Assembly: GCA_016710385.1 (NCBI GenBank)
Contig: JADJVX010000018.1
Span: 62,001 to 126,000 of the forward strand
Length of the DNA stretch: 64,000 nucleotides
Direction: 5' to 3'
From: Actinomycetales bacterium
Lineage (GTDB): Bacteria > Actinomycetota > Actinomycetes > Actinomycetales > Dermatophilaceae
Positions within the stretch are counted from its first letter, which is position 1; the number at the start of each line of letters is the position of its first letter. Positions 18,164-26,493 of the stretch are shown here, piece after piece. The position numbers and the translations under genes were made by a program. Under the pieces are notes generated by a model. It was not told where the DNA came from, did not search any database, and saw only the letters and a program-made list of their open reading frames with translations.

Positions 18164-19762
18164 ATGAAGTACGTGCATGAAAGCTTGGCCCTGCTTGCGG
18201 CTCAACCCATCCTGCTCCTCGCGCTTCTCTTGGGGGTCGGCTCGCTCCTCGGTTCCTTCCGGTACAAAGGCGTACATCTCGGGCCGGCTGCCGTCCTCTT
18301 CACCGCCATCGCGGTCTCCAGCCTTGGCACGGCATACGAGGTGAAACTCCAGATCCCCGAGGTCGTCGGCACCCTGGGTCTGGTCCTGTTCACCTACACG
18401 GTCGGCCTGCTCTCTGGCCCCAACTTCTTCGCATCCCTCAAACGAGGGTGGATCGCCATGGTCGCCGTGATGGGTGCCTTCATCGCTGCGGCGATCGCGG
18501 CGGTGGGCATCGGCAAGCTGCTCGGCCTGCCGATGCCGGTCATCGCCGGGTCGTTCGCCGGCGCGCTCAACAACACCCCCGCCCTCGCTGCAGCATCACA
18601 ACGGTCGGGTGACACCGCCGGCCCCACCATCGGCTACTCGATCACCTACCTCTTCGGCGTTTTCGCCCTGCTTTTCGCTGCGCTTGTCGCGTTGCGCAAA
18701 AGGACTTTGGAGGGGGGTCGACCCGCGCCGTTGACCACACTCACGGTCCGCGTCGATCGCGACGACATCGTGTGCTCCAGCGAACTCGTCGACGCCTACG
18801 ACGGGTCGGTGGTCTTCTCCCGGATCCAGCACGGTGAGGAGAATCCCGTCGAGGTTGCCGCTGAGCACACCCTCATCCGCCGTGACGACTTGGTCACCGT
18901 GGTCGGACCGGCGGATGTCGTCGACGAGGTGGCCGAAGACCTAGGTCACAAGTCCTCGCACGCGCTCCAGAGCGCACGCCATGACCTGGACTTTCGGCGA
19001 ATCACCCTCTCCCAGCCGACACTGGCCGGGAGCACCATCGCCGAACTCGACCTCGACGCACGATTCGGGGCAGTGGCGACGCGCGTCCGTCGAGGGGATC
19101 TCGACATGGTGGCCCAGGACGATTTCGTCGTCCAGATGGGGGATCGCATCCGCGTCACCGCGCCCACCGAGCAGATGGTTGCGGTTGGTCGCTACCTCGG
19201 CGACAGCGAACGTGGCCTGTCGGACATCAACCCGATCGGGTTCGCCATCGGTCTCGCGCTCGGCGTGGCATTGGGCTTGGTCTACATTCCGCTCCCCGGC
19301 GGTGGCTTCACGTTGGGGTCTGCGGCCGGAACCCTCCTGGTGGGCCTGGTGTTCGGCCGGGTGGTGCGCATCGGGCGGGTCGTCGTCTCGATGTCGAACT
19401 CGTCGGCGACCTCCCTGTCGACGTTCGGGATGATCACGTTCCTCGCGTATGCCGGGTCGCGGGCCGGGGAGCATTTCCTCGCCTCGGTCACATCCGACCT
19501 CGGATGGAAGGTCTTCCTGCTCGGCGTCGTCATCACGGGTGCCGGAGCGGTGCTCGTCCTTGCTGCCGGCAAATACGTGGTCAAGACGTCGGGTTCCCAG
19601 CTGGCGGGCATTCTCGCGGGAGCCCAAACGCAGCCAGCCGTCCTCGCATTTGCCAACGAGCGCAGTGGGTTCGACGTTCGGGTGGGCTTGGGGTATGCCA
19701 TGGTCTACCCGGCCGCGATGATCGCCAAGATCCTCCTGGCCCAGGTCATTGCCGGGCTGTGA
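18164..19762 (+). CDS. Aspartate:alanine exchanger (AAE/YidE) family permease
   Basis: Membrane transporter of 532 residues with two blocks of helices (about 8-165 and 345-530) separated by two TrkA-C (RCK_C) regulatory domains, the arrangement of AspT and YidE proteins. Signature-like SFAGALNNTPALAAASQRSG in the first half and AGILAGAQTQPAVLAFANE in the second are the duplicated pore motifs. The substrate may be a C4 amino or dicarboxylic acid (inference). ATG 18164 has GGGGGA 5 nt upstream. The open frame further 5' is antisense to nadA and was ignored. Confidence 0.88.
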   Translation: MKYVHESLALLAAQPILLLALLLGVGSLLGSFRYKGVHLGPAAVLFTAIAVSSLGTAYEVKLQIPEVVGTLGLVLFTYTVGLLSGPNFFASLKRGWIAMVAVMGAFIAAAIAAVGIGKLLGLPMPVIAGSFAGALNNTPALAAASQRSGDTAGPTIGYSITYLFGVFALLFAALVALRKRTLEGGRPAPLTTLTVRVDRDDIVCSSELVDAYDGSVVFSRIQHGEENPVEVAAEHTLIRRDDLVTVVGPADVVDEVAEDLGHKSSHALQSARHDLDFRRITLSQPTLAGSTIAELDLDARFGAVATRVRRGDLDMVAQDDFVVQMGDRIRVTAPTEQMVAVGRYLGDSERGLSDINPIGFAIGLALGVALGLVYIPLPGGGFTLGSAAGTLLVGLVFGRVVRIGRVVVSMSNSSATSLSTFGMITFLAYAGSRAGEHFLASVTSDLGWKVFLLGVVITGAGAVLVLAAGKYVVKTSGSQLAGILAGAQTQPAVLAFANERSGFDVRVGLGYAMVYPAAMIAKILLAQVIAGL

Positions 19763-19792
19763 CTGGACCGATCGCCCTGCGACGATAGGTCG

Positions 19793-20896
19793 ATGCATGT
19801 CCTCGTGGTCGCCGAACGCGTCGCTGGCCTGGCGGCCCGTGAGGTCGGTGAGTCGGTAGCGGCTGGCTGGCGCCGGTCTGCCCCCTGGGATGCCGTCTCA
19901 GCGGTTGCGCTGTGGGACGCCGAGCCAGGGTTCCTCACGACCTTGGCTGACACGGTTGTCGGGGAGACCCACGTCGTGACGACCTCCGACCCTTTGGGTC
20001 GGGCCACGCCCGCTCGGATCCATCTGGTGGGCAGCGGGGGTGGGCGAACGGCGTACCTGGATGCGGGGGATGCGCTTGGCGGGCATCTCGTCGCGCCCTC
20101 GGAGCGTGACCCGGTCGTCGCCTCGAGTGCCGGCGTCGGGTATCTGATGGCCGAGGCCGTGAGCCTCGGGGCGAGGTGTGTCGTGGTCGGTGTCGGAGAG
20201 TCGCTGGTGACCGATGGTGGCGTGGGGCTGTTGGCCGGGCTGGCAGGGCGTCCCGAGCCGCGGCATACCGAGGCGGGTGCCGATCTCGTCGCGGACGCTC
20301 GATCTCGTCTTGGGACAACGCAATTGGTGTTGTGGGCCGACGACCTCACCCCGCTGCTTGGCCTCCAGGGGACGAGCGCAACCTGGGGCGTTGAGCGGGG
20401 CGCTGACGCTGCCACGGCGCACCAGCTCGAGCGCCGGATGGGCGCATGGGTGGATGTCGTCCGGCGTGGGTCGTCCGAGCGGCTAGATCTGTTGACGGGG
20501 AAGCCGGTTCGTGTTGATCGGGCTCCTGGCGCCGGTGCCGGTGGCGGGGTCGGCTATGCGCTGTTGCTGATGGGGGCACGCTATGAGAGCGCTGTCGCGG
20601 CGGCGGGACGGTTGGCCGGGTTGCCGTCGGCGGTTGAGAGCGCGGACCTGGTCGTGGCCGCGTCGTCGCGGGTGGACTGGACCGCGATGTCCGGCTCTGC
20701 GGTCGCCCACGTGGCCGGCCAAGCCGCCGAGTATGCCGTGCCGGCTGTCGCCATCTCGCCGGTGGTCCACGTGGGCCGCCGCGAGTTGATGGTGATGGGG
20801 CTCAGCGGGAGCTATCAGCTGGTCGGCTCCGATGCTCAGGCGTGGCGTGATCGAACGGCTGCGGTTGCGGTCACCTGGTCTCGTCGGCCGAGGTGA
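19793..20896 (+). CDS. Glycerate kinase family protein
   Basis: Protein of 367 residues resembling type-I glycerate kinases. The conserved loop VVGVGESLVTDGGVGLL corresponds to the GGSATTDGG phosphate-binding motif and GAGAGGGVGYALLLMGA to the second glycine-rich loop. M. tuberculosis has a glycerate-kinase homologue just before erpA (Rv2205c, from memory), as here. The glycerate motif is slightly divergent (ESLVTDGG), so the substrate is uncertain. ATG 19793 gives MHVLVVAER. No strong ribosome-binding site is seen. Confidence 0.8.
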   Translation: MHVLVVAERVAGLAAREVGESVAAGWRRSAPWDAVSAVALWDAEPGFLTTLADTVVGETHVVTTSDPLGRATPARIHLVGSGGGRTAYLDAGDALGGHLVAPSERDPVVASSAGVGYLMAEAVSLGARCVVVGVGESLVTDGGVGLLAGLAGRPEPRHTEAGADLVADARSRLGTTQLVLWADDLTPLLGLQGTSATWGVERGADAATAHQLERRMGAWVDVVRRGSSERLDLLTGKPVRVDRAPGAGAGGGVGYALLLMGARYESAVAAAGRLAGLPSAVESADLVVAASSRVDWTAMSGSAVAHVAGQAAEYAVPAVAISPVVHVGRRELMVMGLSGSYQLVGSDAQAWRDRTAAVAVTWSRRPR

Positions 20897-20904
20897 GTGC
20901 GGCC

Positions 20905-20913
20905 TGTGGATAA
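20905..20913 (-). promoter_or_regulatory. Single DnaA-box-like nonamer
   Basis: Minus-strand TTATCCACA matches the DnaA box consensus exactly. There is only one copy, so it is not an origin. It sits in the otherwise featureless 190-bp gap before the lipoprotein gene. Confidence 0.3.
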
Positions 20914-21085
20914 CTCGGAGGGTGGGGTTGGTTTTCCTGCCAGAGTAGGGATCGGGCTACACGCCGCGCCGCGGTTGCCGCGGGTCGTTGGGGTGTCCAG
21001 AATGTTCGAGCGAGGGTGGCCGCTGCCGAGCAGGGTGGGTGTGCTGGATCAAGGGGCGGCTCGTGCCGCAGAGGGCGAGGGTGTC

Positions 21086-21631
21086 GTGAAACGTGTCGCG
21101 TGGGCTGTGGGTGCGGTCGTGGTTCCCTTGGTGCTCGGGGTCACGGTGGTCGGCTGCACTACCCAGCAGCCTGGCCCGATCCCCACGACGTCGGTGGTGG
21201 CTACACCAACGACCTCGTCGACATCGTCAACGCAGCCACCCACCACCGCCAACGATGACGACGCCGCCATAGCCGCGCTCCGGGCCTACTTTGACGCCTT
21301 CAACCGTGCACTAGGGACGCTCGATCCCACGCCAATGATGAAGGCTGCGGGTCCTGCGTGTTCAGTGTGCGAGGCGGACGCGGCCAAACTGACGCGAGAT
21401 CGTGCCGCGGGTCGAACGTACACCGGTGGCGCGCAGACCGTCTCAGAGATTCAGATCGTCCAGAAGAAGGATCCGGATCACTTTCTGCTGACCGCCCGAG
21501 TTACAACCGAGGCGATGACGGTAAGAGATGGGGCAGGGGGAGTTGTTGACGAATTCAAGGCGACGTCGGGTCCCAAGGCTTTCGTAATGTCTCGCATTGC
21601 CAATCAATGGAGATTGGACGCAGTCGGATGA
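21086..21631 (+). CDS. Putative lipoprotein (DUF6318-like)
   Basis: A 181-residue exported lipoprotein. After a basic start (MKRVAW) comes a hydrophobic stretch ending in the lipobox VVGC (Cys about 28), then a Thr/Ser/Pro linker and a folded domain with YFDAFNRALGTLDP and a CSVCEAD Cys pair. The pattern suggests DUF6318, but I recall this only loosely. GTG 21086 gives a clean signal peptide; earlier in-frame starts would bury it. The stop overlaps the next gene (ATGA at 21628). The 3' end already shows lower GC than the neighbours. Confidence 0.6.
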   Translation: MKRVAWAVGAVVVPLVLGVTVVGCTTQQPGPIPTTSVVATPTTSSTSSTQPPTTANDDDAAIAALRAYFDAFNRALGTLDPTPMMKAAGPACSVCEADAAKLTRDRAAGRTYTGGAQTVSEIQIVQKKDPDHFLLTARVTTEAMTVRDGAGGVVDEFKATSGPKAFVMSRIANQWRLDAVG

Positions 21632-22491
21632 AGAGAATTCGTGGGCGACTTGGCGCGTGCGTGTTGCTAGCCGTACTCGTTTGGTCGGTGGTCCCTGCCA
21701 GTCTCCAAGCCTTGCCGGGCGGTTGTGTCAAGACCTTCTCAGGACTGGCCGCCTCCAGCTGTTCTACTGAGTTGAGTTGGAGATTCTCTCGAGGCACCAA
21801 TTTGTTTGAGCAATCTGGCCAGATCCGTGGCAATTCTGCGATGGGTGTACGCTATGAATACCAAGTTCTTGAGCGCTGCCTCGAAGGAATGGATTGCGGC
21901 GGTGCCCACTTGTGTCCCACCCTGGGTGGACTGACCGGGAGGTCACAATCTGCCTTCGCGTTTCTTGTCTTGCCCAATGGGCTGAGAAGTCCCACCCCGA
22001 CCAGCATTGAGTTGGTTTGCGTTTACCCTGGACGGTCGGTTGCGTTGACGGTGGTGCAGGCGGCTGTTCATGAGGAGGTGCGGAAGCGGATTCCGTCCCC
22101 GACGGTGGTGTCGGCGCCGCCGGGTGTGTCGTTGGTGAACTTGTTGACGATCTTCTCGACGACGCCGGCGGCCGAGCAGGTGATCTCGTTCACGGTGCCG
22201 GTGCCGGGTGAGGTGCGGGCGGTGCCGGAGTACACGTGGGACTTCGGGGACGGCATACAGGGGGTGGGTCCTGGTCGGCCGTTCACGAGCAGTGTGTTGC
22301 CGTCGGCGAATCCGGGCTATTACACGGGGGCGACCTACTCGCGGCCGGGCATGAAGCATGTGACGTTGACGGTGACCTGGCGGGTGACGTTCCGGTTGGA
22401 GGGAGTGCAGGACATCCCCTTGGATCCGATCGTGATGATGGCCAGTGAGGACAAACAGATCACCACTGCCCGAGCCGTCCTGGTCAACTGA
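21628..22491 (+). CDS. Secreted PKD-like domain protein
   Basis: Protein of 287 residues with an N-terminal signal peptide (ACVLLAVLVWSVVPASLQA). The C-terminal half has YTWDFGDGIQGVGPGRPF and YSRPGMKHVTLTVTW, typical of PKD beta-sandwich domains. The N-terminal half is Cys-containing and unrecognised. The first 400 bases are visibly poorer in GC and use codons rare elsewhere here, while bases after about 22030 are again GC-rich, so the gene looks mosaic. Translationally coupled to the lipoprotein gene; the two may act together at the cell surface (inference). Confidence 0.65.
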   Translation: MKRIRGRLGACVLLAVLVWSVVPASLQALPGGCVKTFSGLAASSCSTELSWRFSRGTNLFEQSGQIRGNSAMGVRYEYQVLERCLEGMDCGGAHLCPTLGGLTGRSQSAFAFLVLPNGLRSPTPTSIELVCVYPGRSVALTVVQAAVHEEVRKRIPSPTVVSAPPGVSLVNLLTIFSTTPAAEQVISFTVPVPGEVRAVPEYTWDFGDGIQGVGPGRPFTSSVLPSANPGYYTGATYSRPGMKHVTLTVTWRVTFRLEGVQDIPLDPIVMMASEDKQITTARAVLVN

Positions 22492-22539
22492 TGCCCAGTG
22501 CCCCAGGACGGAATCAGATGGCGGTTTGACGAGACGCCC

Positions 22540-22558
22540 TCGGGTAGGCCTACCCTGG
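22540..22558. promoter_or_regulatory. DtxR/IdeR-like palindromic operator candidate upstream of erpA
   Basis: GGGTAGGCCTACCC (22542-22555) is a perfect 14-bp palindrome. Aligned to a remembered IdeR box, TTAGGTTAGGCTTACCTAA, the 19-mer at 22540-22558 agrees at 12 positions. It lies about 130 bp before erpA, an iron-sulfur carrier gene, where iron regulation would make sense. Confidence 0.45.
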
Positions 22559-22681
22559 CACCTCGGCATCGTGAGCGCGGCAGCTCGGCTATGGCGCCGC
22601 GAGCCAGGAACAAACCCGGGAGGGTGCAGTGTTGCCTCCCTCGAAGCCCCACCCATCGACCGTCGTCACGAAGGAATCTCG

Positions 22682-23059
22682 ATGAGCCTGCAGGACCAGA
22701 CCGTCACCGCGACCGATGCCCAGACTGCTTCCGCCCACGGCGTGGTGTTGACCGATGTTGCTGCATCCAAGGTGAAGAGCCTGCTCGCTCAGGAAGGTCG
22801 TGACGACCTGCGCCTGCGCGTCGGCGTGCAGCCCGGCGGGTGCTCTGGCCTCATCTACCAGCTCTACTTCGACGAGCGCACGCTCGACGGCGACGCGGTC
22901 CGCGACTTCGACGGCGTCGAGGTTGTCGTCGACCGGATGAGCGTTCCCTACCTCGATGGGGCGACCATCGACTTCTCCGACACCATCGAGAAGCAGGGTT
23001 TCACCATCGACAACCCCAACGCGGGCAGCTCGTGCGCCTGCGGTGACAGCTTCAGCTGA
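22682..23059 (+). CDS. erpA: A-type iron-sulfur cluster insertion protein ErpA
   Basis: Fe-S carrier of 125 residues that delivers clusters to apo-enzymes. The three ligand cysteines are in place: Cys54 in QPGGCSGLIYQ, and Cys118 and Cys120 in SSCACG near the C terminus. ATG 22682 follows GAAGGA at good spacing. It sits next to adoK as in M. tuberculosis (Rv2204c, Rv2202c, from memory). A strong hairpin follows (23138-23175). Confidence 0.95.
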   Translation: MSLQDQTVTATDAQTASAHGVVLTDVAASKVKSLLAQEGRDDLRLRVGVQPGGCSGLIYQLYFDERTLDGDAVRDFDGVEVVVDRMSVPYLDGATIDFSDTIEKQGFTIDNPNAGSSCACGDSFS

Positions 23060-23137
23060 TCGGGCCCGCTGATCGACCCCCCGGGTCGTCAGCACATCAC
23101 TTCCATGGCCGGTTGCATCCGCCCGGCTCCACGGAGA

Positions 23138-23175
23138 ACGAACGCCGCATGACCCCACGGTCTTGCGGCGTTCGT
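23138..23175 (+). terminator. Perfect 12-bp stem terminator after erpA
   Basis: ACGAACGCCGCA (23138-23149) and TGCGGCGTTCGT (23164-23175) are exact reverse complements around a 14-nt loop. There is no T-tract, which is common in high-GC actinobacteria. Confidence 0.75.
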
Positions 23176-23229
23176 CATGCAGGAGCCGCCCACTCCGGGT
23201 CACGGCCCGGCGCCCTGGCACCCGTGCAC

Positions 23230-23235
23230 TAGCGT
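23230..23235 (+). promoter_or_regulatory. -10 element, near-leaderless adoK
   Basis: TAGCGT, 8 nt before ATG 23244, without a ribosome-binding site. Confidence 0.4.
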
Positions 23236-23243
23236 TGCGACCC

Positions 23244-24230
23244 ATGCAGGTCGCCGTCACAGGATCCATCGCCACCGACCATCTGATGACCTTCGCGGGT
23301 CGCTTCGCTGACTCCCTCGTTGTCGAGCAGTTGGACAAGATCTCCTTGTCCTTCCTCGTGGAGTCGCTGCAGATCCGTCGCGGGGGGTGCGCGGCGAACA
23401 TCGCCTTCGGCATGGCCAACCTCGGCCAACGACCGATTCTTGTGGGTGCGGTCGGTGCCGACTTCGAGGACTACCGCTCCTGGTTGCAGCGCCACGGTGT
23501 GGACTGTGACGCCATCCACACCTCGGAGACCGAGCACACTGCCCGCTTCGTATGCACCACGGACGTCGACATGGCCCAAATCGCCACCTTCTACTCGGGG
23601 GCGATGGCAGAGGCGCGCGAGATCGAACTGCAGCCCATTGCCAACCGCGTGGGGGGTCTCGATCTCGTCCTCGTGGGTCCCAACGACCCGGTGGCGATGA
23701 CCAGGCATACCGAGGAGTGCCGCACGCGAGGCATACCGTTCGCCGCCGATCCCTCCCAGCAGCTCGCCCGGGTCGAGGGAGACGCCATCCGTGCCCTCAT
23801 CGACGGTGCGGCCTACCTGTTCACCAATGAATACGAGTCGCACATGATCACCCAGAAGGCTGGGTGGAGCGAGAGCGACATCGCCACACACGTGGGCGTC
23901 CAGATCACAACCCAGGGCAAGGACGGCGCGGTGATTCGGCAGAAGGGGCACGACCCCATCCACGTGGGTGTCATCCCCGGGGTCGATCCGCTCGATCCCA
24001 CCGGCGTCGGCGATGCGTTCCGCAGTGGCTTTCTCACCGGGTTGGCGGCAGGCCTGCCGCACCAGCGGTGTGCGGAGCTGGGATCGGCACTCGCCGCCTA
24101 TGTCATCGAGACCGTCGGCACCCAGGAGTACGTCCTCACCCAGAGCAGTCTGCTCGCTCGGCTCGCCCAGGCCTACGGTGAGAACAGCGCGGCAGACATC
24201 GGCGACAGAGTCCGCTGCCCACGCCCCTAG
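23244..24230 (+). CDS. adoK: PfkB-family adenosine/carbohydrate kinase
   Basis: Ribokinase-fold kinase of 328 residues. It has RRGGCAANIAFGMANLG (the GG substrate motif of PfkB), VGADFEDYRSWL, and the ATP/anion-hole motif DPTGVGDAFRSGFL with its catalytic Asp. The M. tuberculosis orthologue by context (Rv2202c) was shown to be an adenosine kinase, so purine salvage is the likely role; another nucleoside or sugar remains possible. ATG 23244 was selected by the leaderless -10 and by the clean MQVAVTGSIATDHLM N terminus. Confidence 0.88.
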   Translation: MQVAVTGSIATDHLMTFAGRFADSLVVEQLDKISLSFLVESLQIRRGGCAANIAFGMANLGQRPILVGAVGADFEDYRSWLQRHGVDCDAIHTSETEHTARFVCTTDVDMAQIATFYSGAMAEAREIELQPIANRVGGLDLVLVGPNDPVAMTRHTEECRTRGIPFAADPSQQLARVEGDAIRALIDGAAYLFTNEYESHMITQKAGWSESDIATHVGVQITTQGKDGAVIRQKGHDPIHVGVIPGVDPLDPTGVGDAFRSGFLTGLAAGLPHQRCAELGSALAAYVIETVGTQEYVLTQSSLLARLAQAYGENSAADIGDRVRCPRP

Positions 24231-24253
24231 GAACGCACGGAACGGACGGGAGG

Positions 24254-24931
24254 ATGATGCCGCGCCATCCCGGCCCGACCGGCTACGTCTTCCAGGTCGC
24301 CAACGCCGAGCCCGGCGAGGACCTCATCGGTGTCGGCGCCGACCTGCAGCCCGCGACCCTCATCACGGCATACCGCAGTGGTGCCTTCCCGATGGGGTTG
24401 GGTCGCGGCGGGCGCAACCCCATGGGGTGGTGGTCGCCCGATCCGCGGGGCGTCATCCGTCCGGCGGAGATCCACGTCAGCCGATCCCTGCGTCGCTCGA
24501 TGCGGCACTTCGACGTCACGATCGATGTCGCGTTCGAGCAGGTCATGCTCGGCTGCGCTGATCCGGCCCGCACCGGCCGATGGATCACACCGGCAATCCT
24601 GCGCGCCTACCGCGAGCTGCACCGGCTGGGCTGGGCCCACTCCATCGAGGTGTGGCAGGAGTCTCGCCTCGTCGGAGGGCTCTACGGCGTCGCGATCGGC
24701 GGGCTCTTCGCGGGGGAGTCGATGTTCCATCGAGCGACCGACGCCTCCAAGGCGGCTCTCGTCACACTCGCTGAAATGCTTGTCGCAGAAGGAGATTCGC
24801 GACGGATCATCGACGTGCAATGGGTGACGCCACACCTCTCGTCGCTGGGGGCCGTTGAGGTCACCCGGGAGACCTATCTCACCGCGCTCACAGCCGCGCT
24901 CGACGCGCCCCTGCCGGAGCGCTGGAGTTAG
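24254..24931 (+). CDS. aat: Leucyl/phenylalanyl-tRNA-protein transferase
   Basis: Transfers Leu or Phe from tRNA to N-terminal Arg/Lys for the N-end rule. Characteristic motifs are ITAYRSGAFPMG, GWWSPDPRGVI, WAHSIEVWQ and GLFAGESMFHR. The 225-residue length is normal. Two consecutive ATGs (24254, 24257) directly follow GGGAGG; the second has the better spacing but the protein differs by one Met only. clpS and clpA partners are not in the window. Confidence 0.93.
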   Translation: MMPRHPGPTGYVFQVANAEPGEDLIGVGADLQPATLITAYRSGAFPMGLGRGGRNPMGWWSPDPRGVIRPAEIHVSRSLRRSMRHFDVTIDVAFEQVMLGCADPARTGRWITPAILRAYRELHRLGWAHSIEVWQESRLVGGLYGVAIGGLFAGESMFHRATDASKAALVTLAEMLVAEGDSRRIIDVQWVTPHLSSLGAVEVTRETYLTALTAALDAPLPERWS

Positions 24932-24937
24932 CCCGAG

Positions 24938-25219
24938 TCAGCCCTCCACCGGGCGACGGACCAGGTATGCCGTCCACGTCGCCTCCTGCGCCACCCCGAC
25001 CAGCTCGAATCCACGCATCCGCACCAGCGCGGGCACGTCGACCCGTGCCGCCGGATCAGTCGCTAGGAGCCGGACGAGCGTGCCGGGCGGTTCTTGGGAC
25101 ACGGTGCGTGCCAGCCGGAGTACCGGGATCGGGCAGCGCGCTCCCCGGGCATCGACGAGAACCTCGGCGCCGGGGGCAAGCCCAGAGCGGGCGTCGGAGG
25201 GGAGGTCAGCGTCGGTCAT
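24938..25219 (-). CDS. TusA-family sulfur carrier protein
   Basis: Protein of 93 residues with the TusA signature ARCPIPVLRLART, in which the Cys carries persulfide, and a C-terminal WTAYLVRRP strand. It lies downstream of, and overlaps by four bases with, the cysteine-desulfurase-like gene, so sulfur would be expected to pass from that protein to this Cys. The acceptor (tRNA thiolation, molybdopterin or another pathway) is not evident. Confidence 0.88.
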   Translation of the reverse strand: MTDADLPSDARSGLAPGAEVLVDARGARCPIPVLRLARTVSQEPPGTLVRLLATDPAARVDVPALVRMRGFELVGVAQEATWTAYLVRRPVEG

Positions 25220-26394
25220 CGGGACCCCACCTGTGCCCGCACCGCGGCGATCGCCTCCGGCAGCACCGCGCAGAAGCCCTCAACAGTCGCCGCGCGGTCG
25301 GGCGCCACGCTGGCCAGCGGCAACGTGATCCGCACGTTGCCGTGGGTGAGTACGCCCATGGCGGCGAGCACGTGACTGGGTTCCAGGGTGCTGGCCGTGC
25401 ATGCCGAACCCGACGCCACGGCATACCCATGTCTATCGAGTTCTGTCACGAGCGTTTCGCCGTCGGCCAGCAGCGCGGAGAACGTGACGATGTGGGGGAG
25501 ACGGTCGTCGGCGTCGCCGGCCACCTCGGTCTCCGGGACTGCCGCCACCGCCGCCCGGATCCGGTCGACAAGCCGCCGCGCGTCGGCCGATTCGACCGGC
25601 AGGGACCTCGACGTGTCTGCCCAGGCGGCAGCCGCAGCCATGGCGAGCGGAATGACGGGTTCGATATCCGATCGGCCGTGTTCGAGTTCTGAGGGAGGGG
25701 CGTCGCGTCGCCACCGCACCCCGGTGCGCACGACGAGGATTCCGAGGCCGGGCGGGCCGCCCCACGAGCGGGCGTCTCCAGCCAACACATCGAAGTCGCG
25801 GGGGACGAGGTCTCGTCCCAGGCTCGCCGTGGCATCGACGAGCAGCGGTATGCCGTGCCGCTGGCAGATCTCTCGGGCCGCCTGGAGGGGCTGCCTGGTA
25901 CCTACCTCGCCATTTGCCGCCTGAAGAGCGGCGAACGCCGTGCCCTCATGCGCGACGGCGTCCTCCCAGGCACCGAGATGCACTCGGCCAAGCCGATCTA
26001 CTCCTACCTCTGCATGTAAGAGGGGGTCGTTCGCCATCGCGGCAAGGTGCCGACCGCTGGTGAGAATGGCGGAGTGCTCGACCGCGCTGGCAACCAGCCG
26101 GTGCCCCCGTCGGCGTGCGGCATACCGGAGTCCATCCTGGGCCCATCGCAACGCCGCGATGCCTCCGGGGGTAAAGGTGACCTCATCCGGGCGGACTCCG
26201 AGGCCCTCGGCGAGTTGGGCGCGAGCCTCGTCTAGGAGCCTCCTGGCCTGCCGTCCATAGCGATGCAGACGGCGCGGGTCGGCCCATCCGAGCTCCCATG
26301 CGGAGGCCAACGCAACGGCCGCTGATGACGCGAGTGGCGTTGCGGCAGCGTCAAGCAGGCCCGCGGAGGGGGCTCGAAATGAGGTGTTCGCCAC
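25216..26394 (-). CDS. Cysteine desulfurase-like class V aminotransferase fold protein without any lysine
   Basis: NifS/IscS-like protein of 392 residues. Matching features are VEHSAIL (106-107), ANGEVGTRQPL (Asn161 region), LLVDATAS (Asp187) and the mobile loop SGSACTASTLEPSHVL with the sulfur-accepting Cys near 331. The Schiff-base lysine, expected in an SAHKxxGPKG motif, is replaced by GDARSWGGPPG (206-216), and I find no lysine in the whole translation. So it either binds PLP unusually, works without it, or is non-catalytic. GTG 26394 has TAACCT 6 nt upstream (leaderless). Confidence 0.85.
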   Translation of the reverse strand: MANTSFRAPSAGLLDAAATPLASSAAVALASAWELGWADPRRLHRYGRQARRLLDEARAQLAEGLGVRPDEVTFTPGGIAALRWAQDGLRYAARRRGHRLVASAVEHSAILTSGRHLAAMANDPLLHAEVGVDRLGRVHLGAWEDAVAHEGTAFAALQAANGEVGTRQPLQAAREICQRHGIPLLVDATASLGRDLVPRDFDVLAGDARSWGGPPGLGILVVRTGVRWRRDAPPSELEHGRSDIEPVIPLAMAAAAAWADTSRSLPVESADARRLVDRIRAAVAAVPETEVAGDADDRLPHIVTFSALLADGETLVTELDRHGYAVASGSACTASTLEPSHVLAAMGVLTHGNVRITLPLASVAPDRAATVEGFCAVLPEAIAAVRAQVGSR

Positions 26395-26400
26395 GCTCGC

Positions 26401-26406
26401 AGGTTA
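26401..26406 (-). promoter_or_regulatory. -10 element of leaderless desulfurase-like/TusA operon
   Basis: Minus-strand TAACCT, 6 nt before GTG 26394. Confidence 0.45.
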
Positions 26407-26493
26407 TCGGCACCCCTGCCGCCAAACGGCCAACACACCGCGGTAGGGTGTCCCCGTCACAGCAGCAGTCACTCTGGACCCGGAAGGTGCACG

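Noticed and set aside
20905..20913. Replication origin
   Set aside because: A single DnaA box without dnaA, dnaN or a cluster of boxes.
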